A stretch of 64,000 bases of DNA from Echinarachnius parma (GCA_037951105.1 JBAMJV010001304.1:1-64000), one strand, 5' to 3'; positions 10,480 through 22,864 are shown, counted from the first letter of the stretch. Notes: generated by a model from the letters alone, not told the origin. Translations and numbers: made by a program.

Positions 10480-12283
10480 TCTTTGTTACTGTGGGAAGCA
10501 AATTGGCTGAATATATACCAAATGTGCAATATTATCAAGAAGACAGTGTACGTTATGTAGATGATACATTTTAATTTACCCCTATTGATCAACATGACGT
10601 TTAACGTGTTGTAAATAATTTGAAAATTACGAAATCGACAGGACTTGATGATATTTCTGTGGCCATGTTTAAAAATATGTGCCCCTGAAAGTATTTAGAG
10701 TATAAAATATTTGATAAATGTTTCTTTTGAATGTGGTACTTTCCCTAAACAATGGAAAAGTGAATAACTCCTGTACACACAGGGAGAAACTTTAGACCTA
10801 TATCAATTTTGTCTAGCATTTCTCAAGTAATGAAAAAGAAAGAAGCCGAACAACAAATACTACTTTATTATGCATAATAATGAAGAACCCACTCCCGTAC
10901 AATCAGGTTTCAGACCTGAACATTCCACTGTCACAACATTAATTATGATTTTCGTCACTAACGATTTGTTTTATGCAATGAATAATAACGACGAAACTGG
11001 AGCAGTATTGGATGATGTGAGAAGAGCTTTTGACACCGTGAATTTTGAAATATTGGTAAAGAACTGAAACGTATTAGTCTAAATGAGCCCGTCTCTAATT
11101 TGATGAGTAGTAATTTGACTGGAAGTCGGGTTTGTAAGACTATTGTTGATAATGAAATATCAGATGAATGCAATATCTCGTGTGGTGTACCACAAGGTTA
11201 TTTATTAAGACCTGTACTGATTATTATATACAATATGACTTGTCAAATTCCTAAACAAGATGCCAATTTGATATTATCCTCACATTTCTGTTTCTGAAAT
11301 TGAACATGCTTTAAATGATGATCTTGGAAGTTTATATAGATGTTTATGTCAAGATAAATTTTGTATTGATTATGATAAAACGGTCTGTTTGTTAATTTGA
11401 AGCAGTGGCGTAATTAGCAAACACTTTTTTTGGGGGCCTCAACCAAATCCGCATCACCACCGGATATTGCGAGGGAGCGAAGCGACCAAGCCCGAAGGCG
11501 GCGAAGCGACTGAGCGGGGGGAGGGTGTGGGAGGGGGGTGACCCCCCTTTTCCTGGTAGGGAGCTTTTGCATTTTTGGACTTGAAACTGTGCAATCCGGT
11601 GCATACCTGGAAAGAAAATTCTGACTTGACGACATGTACTATAATGTGCGTTAGTGCGTCATGATTCTTAACCAGAAGAGGTTATGATTGATTCATGAAG
11701 AAAAACAAAAATGCAAAGTGACATATTCAGTTCAAACAGTGCATCAAAAGCATTATTTTATGACAAAACAACATAAACAATGTATTCCAGACGTATACAA
11801 GACCGATTCCCGAGGGAGCGAAACGATAACCGAGAGGGGGAAGGGTGATGGGAGGGTATGATGGAAGGTGGGTGCACGGTAAATCTGCTTTTGCAATGTT
11901 TTAGTTGAAATTATGAAATCTGGTGCACTCTTGGGAAGGAAATCTGACTTGACATGAAGTAAAATCTGAGTTTTCTTGTCTAAAGAAATACTCTTTTCTT
12001 TCAATCACTGTTATCGAATTAGATAAAAGCCATGATTTATTTATTTATTTATTTTATTTATTTTTTTTTAAATTTTTTTTTTTTTTTGGGGGGGGGGGGG
12101 CCCACCAGTACGCCAGTGCTTTGAAGCAAACATATGTTTTCAAAACACAGTGTATTAGAGGTTTCTTTGAATGATTGTCTCATTTAACAAGTTCATAACG
12201 TTAAAAATGTAGGTGTTACTTGTGATGAAAATTTTAACTGGAGTACACATAAATAGCTTATTAAAAAGGCGAGCTGGTCAAAT
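10480..12283 (+). mobile_element. Degenerate LINE (CR1/Rex-like) interrupted by a hAT MITE
   Basis: RT blocks run in order on the plus strand: 'STGLDDISVAMFKNMCP' near 10640, 'RNFRPISILSSISQVMKK' near 10790, 'VQSGFRPEHSTVTTL' at 10898, 'VLDDVRRAFDTVNFEIL' near 11010, 'ISCGVPQGYLLRPVLIIIY' at 11170-11230. The element stops at 11402, where a hAT-type MITE has inserted, and resumes at 12119 with 'ALKQTYVFKTQCIRG' and the 'VKYLGVT'-like block near 12205. Many stops and frameshifts are present. No (F/Y)ADD block survives before the insertion. Confidence 0.75.
11403..12118. mobile_element. hAT-type MITE with 8 bp target duplication
   Basis: The termini are CAGTGGCG and CGCCAGTG (inverted, one mismatch). 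Both sides are flanked by an 8 bp duplication, atttgaag (11395-11402) and ctttgaag (12119-12126), with one mismatch. The 8 bp duplication and the CAGTGGCG end are hallmarks of the hAT superfamily. The interior is noncoding. It has two related blocks ('cgagggagcgaa' near 11470 and 11812, and 'ttttgcaNtttt' followed by 'atccggtgcata'/'atctggtgcact'), so it may be a duplicated composite. It splits the LINE fragment around it. Confidence 0.8.
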
Positions 12284-12284
12284 G

Positions 12285-12536
12285 TTAAAGGCATCTAGTA
12301 ACTTTGTTGACATGTGCAAAAAGTGATGAAGGGTTGATGCAATGTATATTGTTGTTATCTCATATGTCCACAGGGTATTGTGTGAACATTTTAAGTCAAA
12401 TGGACATTGCATAGCCAAGTAATGGGCGAAAATGCAAAGTGATATTCACTAACTCACTGCACTCACTATGTACACGGTAAGAAAAACTCCACCGGAGTTT
12501 TTCTTATCTGAATACTTCAATCGTACATATCTGTCA
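12285..12536 (+). mobile_element. TTAA-flanked MITE, TAGTAAC family, truncated
   Basis: It begins at TTAA (12285-12288), then 'aggcatctagtaactttgtt', and carries the family interior 'gcactcactatgtacacggt' with a hairpin 'gaaaaactccNccggagttttt' (12481-12506). The right end is lost. Longer copies are at 38584-39040, 39451-39836 and 43048-43425. Confidence 0.7.
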
Positions 12537-13160
12537 CGGATTCAAACAGTATAATTATGTTGTTCTAAATCGTAAGGGTTCTTTCATGATAATAATATTA
12601 TATATCTATAGGCCTATTATATATTTGCCTTTCATAGTCTATATATATTTGCTATATATATCTACATTCTGGGCATTTCATTATCAAGATGTGAAATAAA
12701 TAACTGAGTTTACTTCTATTATAATGATTTACTAAAAACATTTTCCAAAGATACACTATCAAGAACTCATATTCTTATTATTGTCTTTAATGCGTTATGT
12801 GTTCTATTGTTTTTATTATTTGTATACTTTTATATCATTTGAAAAACTTAATAACACCAAAATAACACTGAATGCCATTTGAAGACTTACAAATAAAAAG
12901 TGTGTAACGTTTTGAATAGTCTAAACATTTCAATGCGTTTTTTTTACACAACTGAACATGCAATTACATGTTGTTTGTATAACACGTGATTTAAAAATGA
13001 CACGTGACACATTAAACAAAGATATGATGCGGTCAAATTTGATATCAAACGATGCACAAGACCTAACAGATTACGAATCTGAAGCAATATGATGGAATCT
13101 TTGTGCATGTGAGTGTTATTGTGAAAATAGCAGAGACAAACCTTCGTGAACCCTAAGGAT
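12534..13160 (+). repeat. Dispersed repeat, uninterrupted copy (pair of 47997-49470)
   Basis: It aligns with 47997-49470 across several blocks ('ggattcaaacagNataatta', 'aagaactcatattctta', 'tgacacgtgaca', 'aaatagcagagacaaacctt'). The second copy contains two SINE insertions absent here, so this copy records the empty sites. The class is unknown. Confidence 0.65.
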
Positions 13161-13503
13161 TTAAGGTGATATTTACGTGCATTAGGGGTTAAATCATTCA
13201 TACGCGTTTTGTGGACTTCCAGTAGCTAGATCGCGAGGTTGTGAACCAATAGGTTGTGATCCTAGAAGGTCCTATAGAAGACTTTTCTGGTGCACAACCT
13301 TTCATAACATTCCATGTTTGATATCCCCAAAAATAGGCCGTGGGACGAGCGCCGGAAAACGCTCTGCTTCTCACTTTTTGACAACGTGGTAAAGGGTATT
13401 ACACACATTTAATGTTAAAAGATACATTATTTGATCATTATCACTAATATAGATGTTGAACGTTGCAAAGCTTGCACATTAATTAACAATTAGCAAAAAT
13501 ATG

Positions 13504-14440
13504 AAATTTGAAATGAAATTAAATGAAAATAATTTATTTACCAATTGAAAAACATTTACAATATAATACAAAGATTCCACAAAATTAAATCTTCTTGGTA
13601 AAAAGGGAACTAGTTATAGCACAAAATGCTAGTTGGTCTAGCCCTTAAAAAATATGCATTAAATAAGTATTGAAATTATAAGCACAATAGAAAACGCAGT
13701 TGTCATATAGACATAATGTACGTGCTCATGCAAAATACAGAATCAAGAATGCCGAACATATATACAAATGGAAAATAATCATTTCGAATCTAACAAATAA
13801 CCTTTCAACAATTTACGAAACGTATGTCTTGACATTTTACTTTTTCAATTATTTGGAAGTTCATTCCATATTTTTGGTCCGATATATGAAATTGATTGTT
13901 TTGCTAATTCTAATTTTACTGGATCTATTTTGAATTTATCGTCATTTCTACTTCTAGTATCATAACAATGATCAATGCGAGTACAGTAAGTAACTAAGCT
14001 TTGTGAGAATTTATCGTTTATCAAATCAAACAGCACTGTTCCTATGACATATATGTATAAATCAAAAATATTAAGAACAGATAATTCCATAAATAATGGC
14101 GCTGTGTGCTCCCTTGGACTCTTGAAACATATTGCACGCATGGCTCTCTTTTGAAGCAAACATATTTTCATTAAATACGACGGATAAGTTCCACCCCAGA
14201 CTTCTAGGCCATATGAAATGTGTGGTTCAACAAATGTAAAGTACAACAATTTTAAAATTCTTTTAGGCACAACATTTCGTATTCTATATAATACACCTAT
14301 GTTCTTTATCAAGGAGACACAAACAGAATCCACTTGTTTCTTCCATGTTACATTTTCATCAATATTGACTCCAACAAATGAAGTATAAGGAACTTTTTCA
14401 ATTGTTTCATTGTTCATTACAATATTACCAAGAACATCAA
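13504..14440 (-). mobile_element. 5'-truncated LINE (CR1/Rex-like), minus strand
   Basis: On the minus strand an open RT C-terminal frame (14417-13845) is followed by a short 3' UTR and a TTTCATTTAATTTCATTT-type tail ending near 13504. The insertion splits an older repeat whose halves flank it. Confidence 0.75.
13845..14417 (-). pseudogene. LINE reverse transcriptase C-terminal region
   Basis: This 190-residue open frame starts after the RT catalytic block. It contains 'SFVGVNIDENVTWKKQV' (the family's 'YLGV.ID..LTW..HI' motif), 'RILKLLYFTFVEPHISYG' (the 'LY..FI.PHL.YG..VWG' thumb motif), 'EVWGGTYPSYLMKI', 'LLQKRAMRAICF' and 'ISYIGPKIWNELP' near the end. The frame stops at the window-low end with no in-frame continuation. 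No endonuclease or catalytic palm is present, so it is a dead 5'-truncated copy, though the open frame is better preserved than in the LINE at 1917-3935. Confidence 0.8.
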
Positions 14441-15039
14441 TTTAGAAATATGCCGTAAGTCTTGACCTGAAATAGTATAGCGCTACTGATTGGTCATAAT
14501 TTTTCTGGTTGAACGAATCTGACCAATCACGACATACGAAACGGCACCGAACGGCGCTGTCATGTATAGCAGACATGCATTGTACGCTGAGCATACTATT
14601 AACACGCACAGTACATTACATTGCCGTCTGAGTGCAGGCATGCAGTACTATACAATAGTTATGAACATTCGTCGATTTCCCAGCCCTGTATGGGTCAGTA
14701 GCATAGCTAGCGAGGGGTGGGGTGGTGGCTCGTAAGATATCATATATAGAACCCATTAATCTGACAAAAATCAAAAGATAATGGGGAAATCATTATAGAA
14801 TAAAACAACACATGTAGGTTAACAATAAAATATTGAAATGAATTCCTGGGATAGATGTCACTATTATTTGTTATATTTTATTTGTAAATTTAATGAGGGC
14901 ACATGCCAACTATAAGCTACGCCACTGCCAGCCCCCCCCCCCCCCCCCCCCTCAACAAATTGTGATAATTTATTTAATAACTAGTTTTTGTAAAAAAAAA
15001 ATTGTTCACATCACAGCTATTAACACATTTCAGTTGCAA

Positions 15040-15172
15040 TTTCACACGCTGTTCATACATCTCCATCTCACAAACATTTCACACGCTGTTCATGATACAT
15101 ACATCTCCATCTAACAATAAAGATTTCACACGCTGTTCATACACACATACATCTCCATCTCACAATAAACAT
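15040..15172 (+). repeat. ~45 bp tandem repeat, three copies
   Basis: Three units carry 'ttcacacgctgttcat' followed by 'catctccatct' with small spacing changes. From 14930 to 15925 no gene is seen, only this array, a poly-C run near 14932-14951 and AT-rich DNA. Confidence 0.7.
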
Positions 15173-15925
15173 CCAGTCGAGCATATCATTAATATCTACA
15201 TTTATTGCATAACAAATGAAATACCATATCATGAATTTACTACATGACTATGTTTTCATCATCGTTCTGCAATTGACACATTATTGAATATCATGAATAC
15301 TAATTGGTATCCATTGCATGACAAGAAGAAAATTTACATACATGAGAAATCAGAAAGTACAACTTTAACATACGAATTTAGTATGAGTGCTTTACATGTT
15401 CAGTGCATTTAATTATGTGGACAAACCAGGGACAAACAATAGTGTAATTCCAGAAAGTATTGTCTAAAGACTTCACATACAAATGATATAATTCCATGTG
15501 TTAATTTGTTAAAAGCAAAACATTTCTCTCTGTAAAGTAAACCATCATAATTCTGAATTTTGACCTAGATGAATTAATATTTATGATAATGATTGACCTT
15601 CCAATACATGAACTAATATTAGACTAGACAATACTAAAGCTTGTAGATAATCTGACCTGAATCATGTCATTGCATACATGTAGGCCTACACATTATATCT
15701 GTTCTATTATTTTTTTTGATATTGACTTTCAAAACATAAACTGTACATTATGTTAATCGTTACTACCTCAAATCATTCTGGAATAATTTAATTAGGTGAT
15801 TGAACATTGAATGAGTTAATGACTAAGTCAAATCAGAGATCTTACAGAACCGAACTTACACTTTTATATGTCATTAGATAAACACACAGTAATTTTTGTG
15901 CCAATAAAAGACCCCTCAGCATTCA

Positions 15926-16091
15926 GGGCCCCGTTGCAGAAAGAGATACAATCGATTGTAAGTTGCAATTAATCGTAAGTCAGATCACGTGTTCCAGATG
16001 CGCAAATCTGATTGGTTGAAACACGTACATTTTCTGACTTATGATCAATCGTAACTTACAATCTATTGTATCTCTTTCTGCAATGGGGCCC
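15926..16091. mobile_element. Palindromic MITE, GGGCCCCGTTGCAGAAAGAG family, copy 2
   Basis: The arms 'gggccccgttgcagaaagag' and 'ctctttctgcaatggggccc' flank inner arms 'acaatcgattgtaagttgca' / 'cttacaatctattgtatc'. This is the best-preserved copy in the window, and it is noncoding. Confidence 0.9.
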
Positions 16092-16374
16092 TGGTGTCTA
16101 AATACAAATTATGATGTCACAAAACATCAAATGACTTTACACATGTAGACTTACACTATACATTTCATGCCCATCAATACATTACATTTAGAGATAAATT
16201 ATTTTCTTGTTTTGTCAGAAGCATCTTATAATTGTAATGTTCTAACTAACCTGTATGTTAATGATGACATTCCAAATATCACTTTCTTTTCAATTATTTA
16301 AATACATCCCTACAAAAAGCTAATGTTTTGAGATTAATGTACAGCACAAATGTATACAAGTCTCATGTATTTTG

Positions 16375-16590
16375 GTGGCCGATCGGGCATGCAGATTTTC
16401 AATCCAACATTGATAAAAATGAAAAGAATCTTGTTTTCTTTCATGTCATACTTCATCTGTAATCAAAGGTTTGTTTAGGAAAGAGTGATATTTTGAATAG
16501 TAAAAAGCTTACTCATAAAATAAAAAATTTTGGCCAGTAAATTTGTATTTCGGGCCACCAGAATAGGGGCCTGATCGGGCCACTGATAAA
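16375..16590. repeat. GGCCCGATCGGGCCAC repeat fragment
   Basis: The blocks 'ggtggccgatcgggca' and 'ggcctgatcgggccact' face each other, as at both ends of the 19169-20352 element and at 37905-38105. It is probably a short or decayed member of that family. Confidence 0.5.
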
Positions 16591-18345
16591 AAAAAGGTGA
16601 GTGTGGAGCCCTGTCTACTGGCTCTTATTCTGCTATCTCAGTCTGCTTGGATACCCTTCTGGTCTCAACATCGTAGCATCTGGAATGGTAGTGAGCCTCG
16701 GATGCAGTCCCTGCCTTGGATCTTAAGGAGCAATGCATGATTACCTACGTTTGGGAAGACAAACAAAGAGAGAAAACAGAAAAGGGAAATTACTTCAAAA
16801 TCCAAAATCACTGCACAGTAAAGTTTGAATAATTTTGCTGATCCTTTAATTAATACTTCAAAATAAATGAAGACCATATGTAGCTATTAAATACAAATTC
16901 AAGTTGAACATACAAGTACATCGGATTACTAAACTAGTGGAAATGAAAAAAACAGATGATAATCTTACAAATTCTAAACAGCTATGCAGTATCATAAAAA
17001 TAGCCACTAAATTTATGGTGAGAGTAACTATATAATATAATGAAAGGTCCTTAAAAAGGGTTGCGATACTTTCATCAGTCTTTTATTAAAATGAAAACAT
17101 CTTTCTTGTAATAATTATATTCAGGAAATGCAAATAACTTAATGAAAAAGTCAGACAAATATGAACTATGTCAATTTCTTATTTAATATTTGTCTGACTT
17201 TTGTACTATAAGATCAGAAAAGTAAGCATATTGCGAACTTCTTTCACATGACACATGTAGACAACTATAACATCTCATATGAAATAATGTCTGTAAATAA
17301 TAAAGATAGATACCTGTCATCTATGCTGCGTTTTCTAATACCCTGTAGGCTTCCAGTAGTGGGCAACCAGGCACTGTATCAATCTCTTGCCCAATTCCTC
17401 TCCCGGTAGTATCAGTTCCAGTGGCACATGCCCGTGGGATATATGTGGTCGCTCCTTCTGGGAGAACTCTGGTGCCTTTGATCATCTCCTATATAAAGAT
17501 AAAACGTAATAACAAATAAACTCCAACCCATGGGCATTTAGAATTACAATTCAATTATTGATCCTTGATGTGTCAATCCATAAACCAGGTTAACCAGGAA
17601 GCTATACTGGAGAGAATCATTTACAATCACAATGAGACGTGGATTTTTATTTGCAATAACAACATTGAACACATAATAATTGTATTTATGTACATTGACT
17701 ATGTCAATAAAAAGTTGTGACACTTTTGTCAACAATGCCCAACATTACAAATGTTATGTATATTTTTATGTTTATTTGTTTGTGTATCACTATTCACATA
17801 ACTCAGAAGTGATATTTTTATGAGTGTATCACTATTCACAGAACTCAGAAGTGATTCATTATTTAATCTTGGCGACGAGTACATTTGTGAAATGAAACCA
17901 ACATCAAACTAGAAATTGTGAGTTACGTGCATTGTCAATGGAAATAGACTTTAAGTTTTACTTCCATTTAATTTCAGCCTCCAGTCCAGGGCTTTGCTCC
18001 AGTTCCACTGGCACTGATCTGTTGATTTTTTAAATATTTTTTCACTCAGTCAGTCAGTCATTCATAATATTTTTGATTAATAATGCATGTGATTAAAATA
18101 CAATACATATTACTTATTAGTTGCCATGTTACTTAGCCCAGGATTAGGCTCTTACCTTCATATACTGGTGCTTCGAAATTTTTCTTGTGCTTGTCGATTT
18201 GTCGCGTCTTGATCAAGTCATGTCGTTTCTCTACTGACCCCGGTCTTGCTGTGCCATCGCGTGAGGGAATCTCTGGCGGTGCTGGCCGGCGGTGTGTCGC
18301 TGCATTTGCCCTCATCTGGGCCTCGGTCTCGGAGATCACAATCAT
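16570..18345 (-). other. Possible three-exon transcript, coding status unclear
   Basis: Minus-strand splice signals line up. A donor at 18156|18155 (atgaag|GTAAGA) is followed by an acceptor before 17488 (tatctttatatag|GAG), a donor after 17314 (gacag|GTATCT), and an acceptor before 16744 with a long pyrimidine tract (ctttgtttgtcttcccaaacgtag). This gives a 175 nt middle exon. No single frame runs through all three. One frame reads '...KHQYMK' from the first exon into 'EMIKGTRVLPEG' in the second and stops at 'RVLENAA'. A different frame is open in the third ('VIMHCSLRSKAGTASEAHY'). It may be a noncoding RNA, a short-ORF mRNA or chance. No family is recognised. Confidence 0.25.
17780..17857 (+). 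repeat. Short direct duplication (~40 bp x 2)
   Basis: The unit 'gtgtatcactattcaca' followed by 'aactcagaagtgat' occurs twice in tandem. It is simple local duplication within gene-free DNA. Confidence 0.7.
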
Positions 18346-18860
18346 CTTTCAATGTTAAATTGTCACCCAAAGCAAAATATATTGAAGCAACAGAAGCTTT
18401 CTCTGCAAAAATCCTTCCATCTTCCTGCACATTTCAGCCACGAATTCGATGAAAACACTCAAAACAGCGTTCGGTTCCGTTTCGTATGTACGTCGTGATT
18501 GGTCAGATTCGTTCAACCAGAGAGATTATGACTAATCAGTAGCGCTGTAATATCCCACGTCGATAATCAAAACATATTTTTGATTTCATATTTTTGCTAA
18601 TTGTTAATTAATGTGCAAGCTTTGCAACGTTGAACATCTATATTAGTGATATTGATCAAGTAATGCATCTTTTGAAATGAAATGTGTGTAATACCCTTTA
18701 CCACGTTGTCAAAACTGCACGAAAAACGGGTCCGTCCCACGGCCTAAAAGGGGGTGTTTGCTCCCTGGGTATAATGCTGAATGTGTTATTTAGGCCCAAA
18801 AAAGAAAATTGTTGGATTGGAGTAACGGGCAACCAAAAATTAGGGTGGGTAGGTAGGTAG

Positions 18861-18862
<2 letters not shown>

Positions 18863-18891
<29 letters not shown>

Positions 18892-19016
18892 CAGGATTCG
18901 CACAAATACACAAAAACACACATATAACACACACATAACACATATCGCAATTGGAAACAAAAAAATACTAATCATTTTTTTTTTTTTTTTTTTTTAATAA
19001 AAAAAAAAAAAAAATC
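18863..19016. repeat. Poly-T and poly-A tracts
   Basis: A T run of about 29 lies at 18863-18891, another T run at about 18976-18995, and an A run at 18999-19014. The lysine- or phenylalanine-rich ORFs here are artefacts of these tracts. Confidence 0.8.
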
Positions 19017-19168
19017 AGAAAAAACCTTTAGGGTCGGCGGGATTTTTAGGGTCGGGCGGGTTACGCCAATCCAACAATTTATTTTTCATGGCCTTATGGC
19101 TCATCATTCAAGAAAAATCTTCACAAGCTACAGAAATTATAGAATAGAGCAGGCTGCATAATGTAACG

Positions 19169-20352
19169 CAGTGCTCGAAATTAACTGTTTTTGCTGGTGG
19201 CCCGGTCGGGCCAGTAAAATTAGTATTTTTCCAAATTTGGTGGCCCGAAACCAAAATCTACTGGCCCGAAAAAAATAAGGAAAAACAAAAGTAAAATTAA
19301 TACAATAACCATATGATAATTTTAGGGTACTAGGCAATACTTTATATTTTTCATTCCCCTTTGTTTCATTGTAAGATCATTAAATAAGCATTAATTAGGA
19401 TGAATGTGTGTGTGTCATGTCTTTTTATTCATTGTCTTCATCAAAAATCACAGCGATTGAATACACACGAGTGACAATTACACTTCCAGTCATACATAGC
19501 CAGGGTCTAGATGACAAAACAAAAATGGTAGAAAAGAAGAACATTCAATTTGACCTCAAAATTCTGTGCAGTGTTGTCTGAACACCTTAGACAAATGACA
19601 TATTTGGATTCTTCGTAAACAGTATTGCAGACAAGTGAGACAACTCACAACACACTGTTCAAACATGATTTTGAATTTACGGGACTCATACAAAATTTGA
19701 AGAGAAAACAAAAAAATATTTTTTAGACACCCTGTGTTTTTTTTTAAACACCGTGTAGTGCTGTTGGAATGCTTATACCACTGGTCTAGCGTTCATCAAC
19801 ATATACATTTTCTCACGTAAAAAATTAGTGGTTAGTACAAAAATTGCACATTTATTGGGTAGATGTACATTGAGTAGTAATATGAATATTCATGAGCAGC
19901 ATATATGAATATTTATGATGCTCATTAGATATGCAAAATACGCAAACTGAAAGTACTAATAAAGATTTTTAATATGAAATTTTTGTTTACAACAACTGGT
20001 TAGAAAATGAGTACGGCTGCTCAAGAATGTATGAATATTCATTAGCAGCAGTATTACTTGCTCAATTAAAAGCAACTTTTTAACTAACCAATATTTTGTA
20101 TGTGAGAAAAGGGTATAAGTTGCTGAATGCTACATTTAAAAGCAAGTACTTGTCATGCCCTAGACAGGACTAAACATGACAACTGGGTATCTGCAAAAAA
20201 AAAAAAAAAATAAATAAAAAAAAAAATAAAAATAAAAAAAAAAAAAAAAAAAAATTGCTGGCCCAGTCGGGCCACCAAATTTTTTTTTTACTGGCCCGAC
20301 GGCAATTTTTAGTGGCGCCGGGCCATCGGGCCCATGCTAATTTCGAGCATTG
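19169..20352. mobile_element. hAT-like nonautonomous element with exact 7 bp TSD
   Basis: The left terminus is 'cagtgctcgaaatta' and the right is 'taatttcgagcattg', inverted repeats with few mismatches. Both ends are followed inwards by 'ggcccggtcgggccagtaaa' and its inverted counterpart. It is flanked by the identical 7-mer tgtaacg at 19162-19168 and 20353-20359. At 1184 bp the interior is AT-rich with long A runs and no transposase frame. The CAGTG start and 7-8 bp duplication suggest the hAT superfamily. Confidence 0.8.
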
Positions 20353-20764
20353 TGTAACGTATCAAAAGGTAAACACATGTATATATATCTGAATGAACCA
20401 TTCACTAACATGGGTCTTATTAGAAGTGATCCCCAAAGTATGTTAATTTTTATGAAAATCTTCTAAATAAAAGAAAAATTTAATTTTCACGTTTGCAGGA
20501 AATAGACATTTACAATGTACATACATTATAATTACATGAGAAAGTTAGCTTAAACAATTTATTCTTCCGAGTGGCTGTCGTAAAAACACACACTCATCAA
20601 TTGAATATTTCAGTATGTGAAAACCGAAGATAAGACTGTGTAGATCTCTGTTTTTTTCTTGGGCGGCAGCCTTTGTGTTTCAATTCAAGCTACATACCTT
20701 CTAAATATTATATTTCGTGTTTATACCTTAATGTATACATCTTTATTTTAGTTTTCTCTCAACA

Positions 20765-20905
20765 TGATAATGTTCAATGTTAGTTGCATGCGACTACGTA
20801 TACCTAAATCAAGCCAAGTTGCAGATGTTCTTTTATTCAAATGAAATAATTTCCCCAAATTTTCAGCTGGGAATACACAATCAGTATTATGTAATATTAA
20901 CAAGA
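20765..20905 (+). repeat. Dispersed repeat, partner of 7560-7750
   Basis: See the entry at 7560. Overlapping ORFs on both strands (20748-21094) show no recognisable domain and contain repeat sequence, so I do not call a gene here. Confidence 0.4.
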
Positions 20906-21314
20906 TATGGGCCTCATTTAAGGTTCGGTAAATTTCGCCAATTATCTTTACCGAGTCAAAACCGCTGTTTTTTGTTATTATTTGGACGCCATTTTGGATT
21001 GATTCACGTATATAACAGCAGGTCATTAACAAACATGCAATATGTATCAATCATATCGTTAAGTGCTCTATTTTTAATGACTATTTTCTCTTAAATATTT
21101 GCACGAGAATTATACGAAATACATGCACCAATTGTGTTTGATATGAATTATGAACTTACCAAATAAGCGTTACATCAACAAAATCTCAGACCAGGCGTAA
21201 ATCTAAATGCGTGATGAGAAGGAAGTGAAAAAGGACACATAACATTCTACTATCTTTGTAACACAGCGCTTACGTATAGCTATGGCGTTGACTGATTCGC
21301 ACGGGGGTCAAAAT

Positions 21315-22857
21315 AGTCCTGTAGATGTTTCTAGGACCTGGACACGTTCTTTAGTCCAACGTTTTTTTATTGATTCATATTCTAGAAGGGTTAAGAAGAA
21401 ATTTCAGCTTTGTTGCCACCTTGGCAACCTTGGGCAACTTTTTTTATAAGCATTATACAGTTAAATAGCTAATTTGCATATTTGTGAAATAAGTCAGGGG
21501 TCATTTTCTATCTAGGAATAGTACAATAATATTGATAAAAACAAGTATTTTGGGGCAATGATTCCATTTCCGGTGCTCGTTTGTAATTGCCATAGGAGCT
21601 ACACCCTGTAGTCTAAGATGGCTGCCCCTAATTTGCATATTTATGAATATTATTGATTTTCAGTGGCTACAGCCTCTAATAAGCCATAATTACAGATTAT
21701 TTTTCCTCAATCATGTTCTAAATGTGTGATAAAGATAATTTAGGTTGGTTGCCACCCCGGCAACCTCTAGCAAAACATACAATTTGCATAATTACATTTT
21801 TAACCTAATTTGCATATTCCCAGAAATCAGGTAAAATCGTTGATATTGTGAACCCAGAAGATTAAAAAGACAAGAAATATCACTTTCCCAGGTTTTAGGG
21901 GGCAGCAAATCCATTCATGATACTTAATTTGACGTATCACCTTGGGCAACCCACATTAATTCAAGATGTCGCCTTTGTCATTTTAAAGGAAATAATGCTA
22001 TTTGCCACTTTAATGGCATTTTAATTTTTTTTTTATAAAAGTATGATTTGTTTTACAGTAAGCAACCAAATACATTGCGATTCAAGTATTCTAGTTTCTT
22101 ATTCCAATAATTAAACGTCAAACATTATAATATCGATCTAATATAACCAAAAGAATGAAGTCGTGTATCATAACATGTGTAATTTGGGGAGCAGCCATCT
22201 TGGATTTGAGATGTTTGCCATGGTGATACAGGGAAATAAGTATCAACAATGGATCTGTTGCCCCCTAAAACCTTGAAAAAGTGGTATTACTTTTAATGTT
22301 TACTTTCCGGGTTCCCAATATACTCGAGAATATGCAAATTAGGGTAAAATACCTAATTATGCAAATAATATGCATTGCTAGAGGATGCCATGATGGCAAC
22401 TAATCTTTGATATCTCAAATACATACTTAAAACATAACTGACAAATAATAACCTGGAATTATTGCTTATTAGAGGCTGTAGCCACTGAAAATCAATACTA
22501 TTCATAAATATGCAATTTAAGGGCAGCTATTTTAGATTTCAGGGTGTTGCCTATATGGCACTTACAAACGAGCACCGGAAATTGAATCCTTGCCCCAAAA
22601 TACTCCAGAATACTTGTTTTTTTTATCAATATTGTACTATTCCTAGATAGAAAATGAGCCCTGACCTTATTTCACAAATATGCAAATAAGCTAATTAACT
22701 TTATCATGCTTATACAAAGAGTTGTCCAAGGTTGCCAAGGTGGTAACAAAGCTGAAATTTCTTCTTAACCCTTCTAGAATATGAATCAATAGAAACACGT
22801 TGGACTAAAGAACGTCTCTAGGTCTAATACATAACATATAGGACCATCTACAGGACT
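21315..22857. mobile_element. Giant foldback element, ~1.54 kb palindrome
   Basis: The whole interval is an inverted repeat with arms of roughly 600-650 bp around a 300 bp centre. The outermost match is 'agtcctgtagatg' against 'catctacaggact'. Matching inner pairs include 'cgttctttagtccaacg', 'agaagggttaagaagaaatt', 'ttgccaccttggcaacctt', 'caaacgagcaccggaaat', 'tagaggctgtagccactg' and 'ttgccccctaaaacctt' with their complements in mirrored order. 'Atttgcatatt' motifs recur through the arms. It has no coding frame and no clear target duplication. Confidence 0.85.
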
Positions 22858-22864
22858 AAAACGT

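Larger units (their letters stand above)
13372..14550. repeat. Repeat split by a LINE, inverted relative to 18470-18712
   Basis: Sequences 13372-13503 and 14446-14550 are the reverse complement of 18590-18712 and 18470-18560 respectively ('gctttgcaacgttgaacat', 'gattggtcagattcgttcaa'). The LINE at 13504-14440 lies exactly between the two halves here, so it inserted into an older repeat. Confidence 0.6.

Noticed and set aside
20748-21094. Overlapping ~100-codon ORFs on both strands
   Set aside because: They overlap a dispersed repeat shared with 7560-7750, have no domain, and the other copy does not keep the frame.
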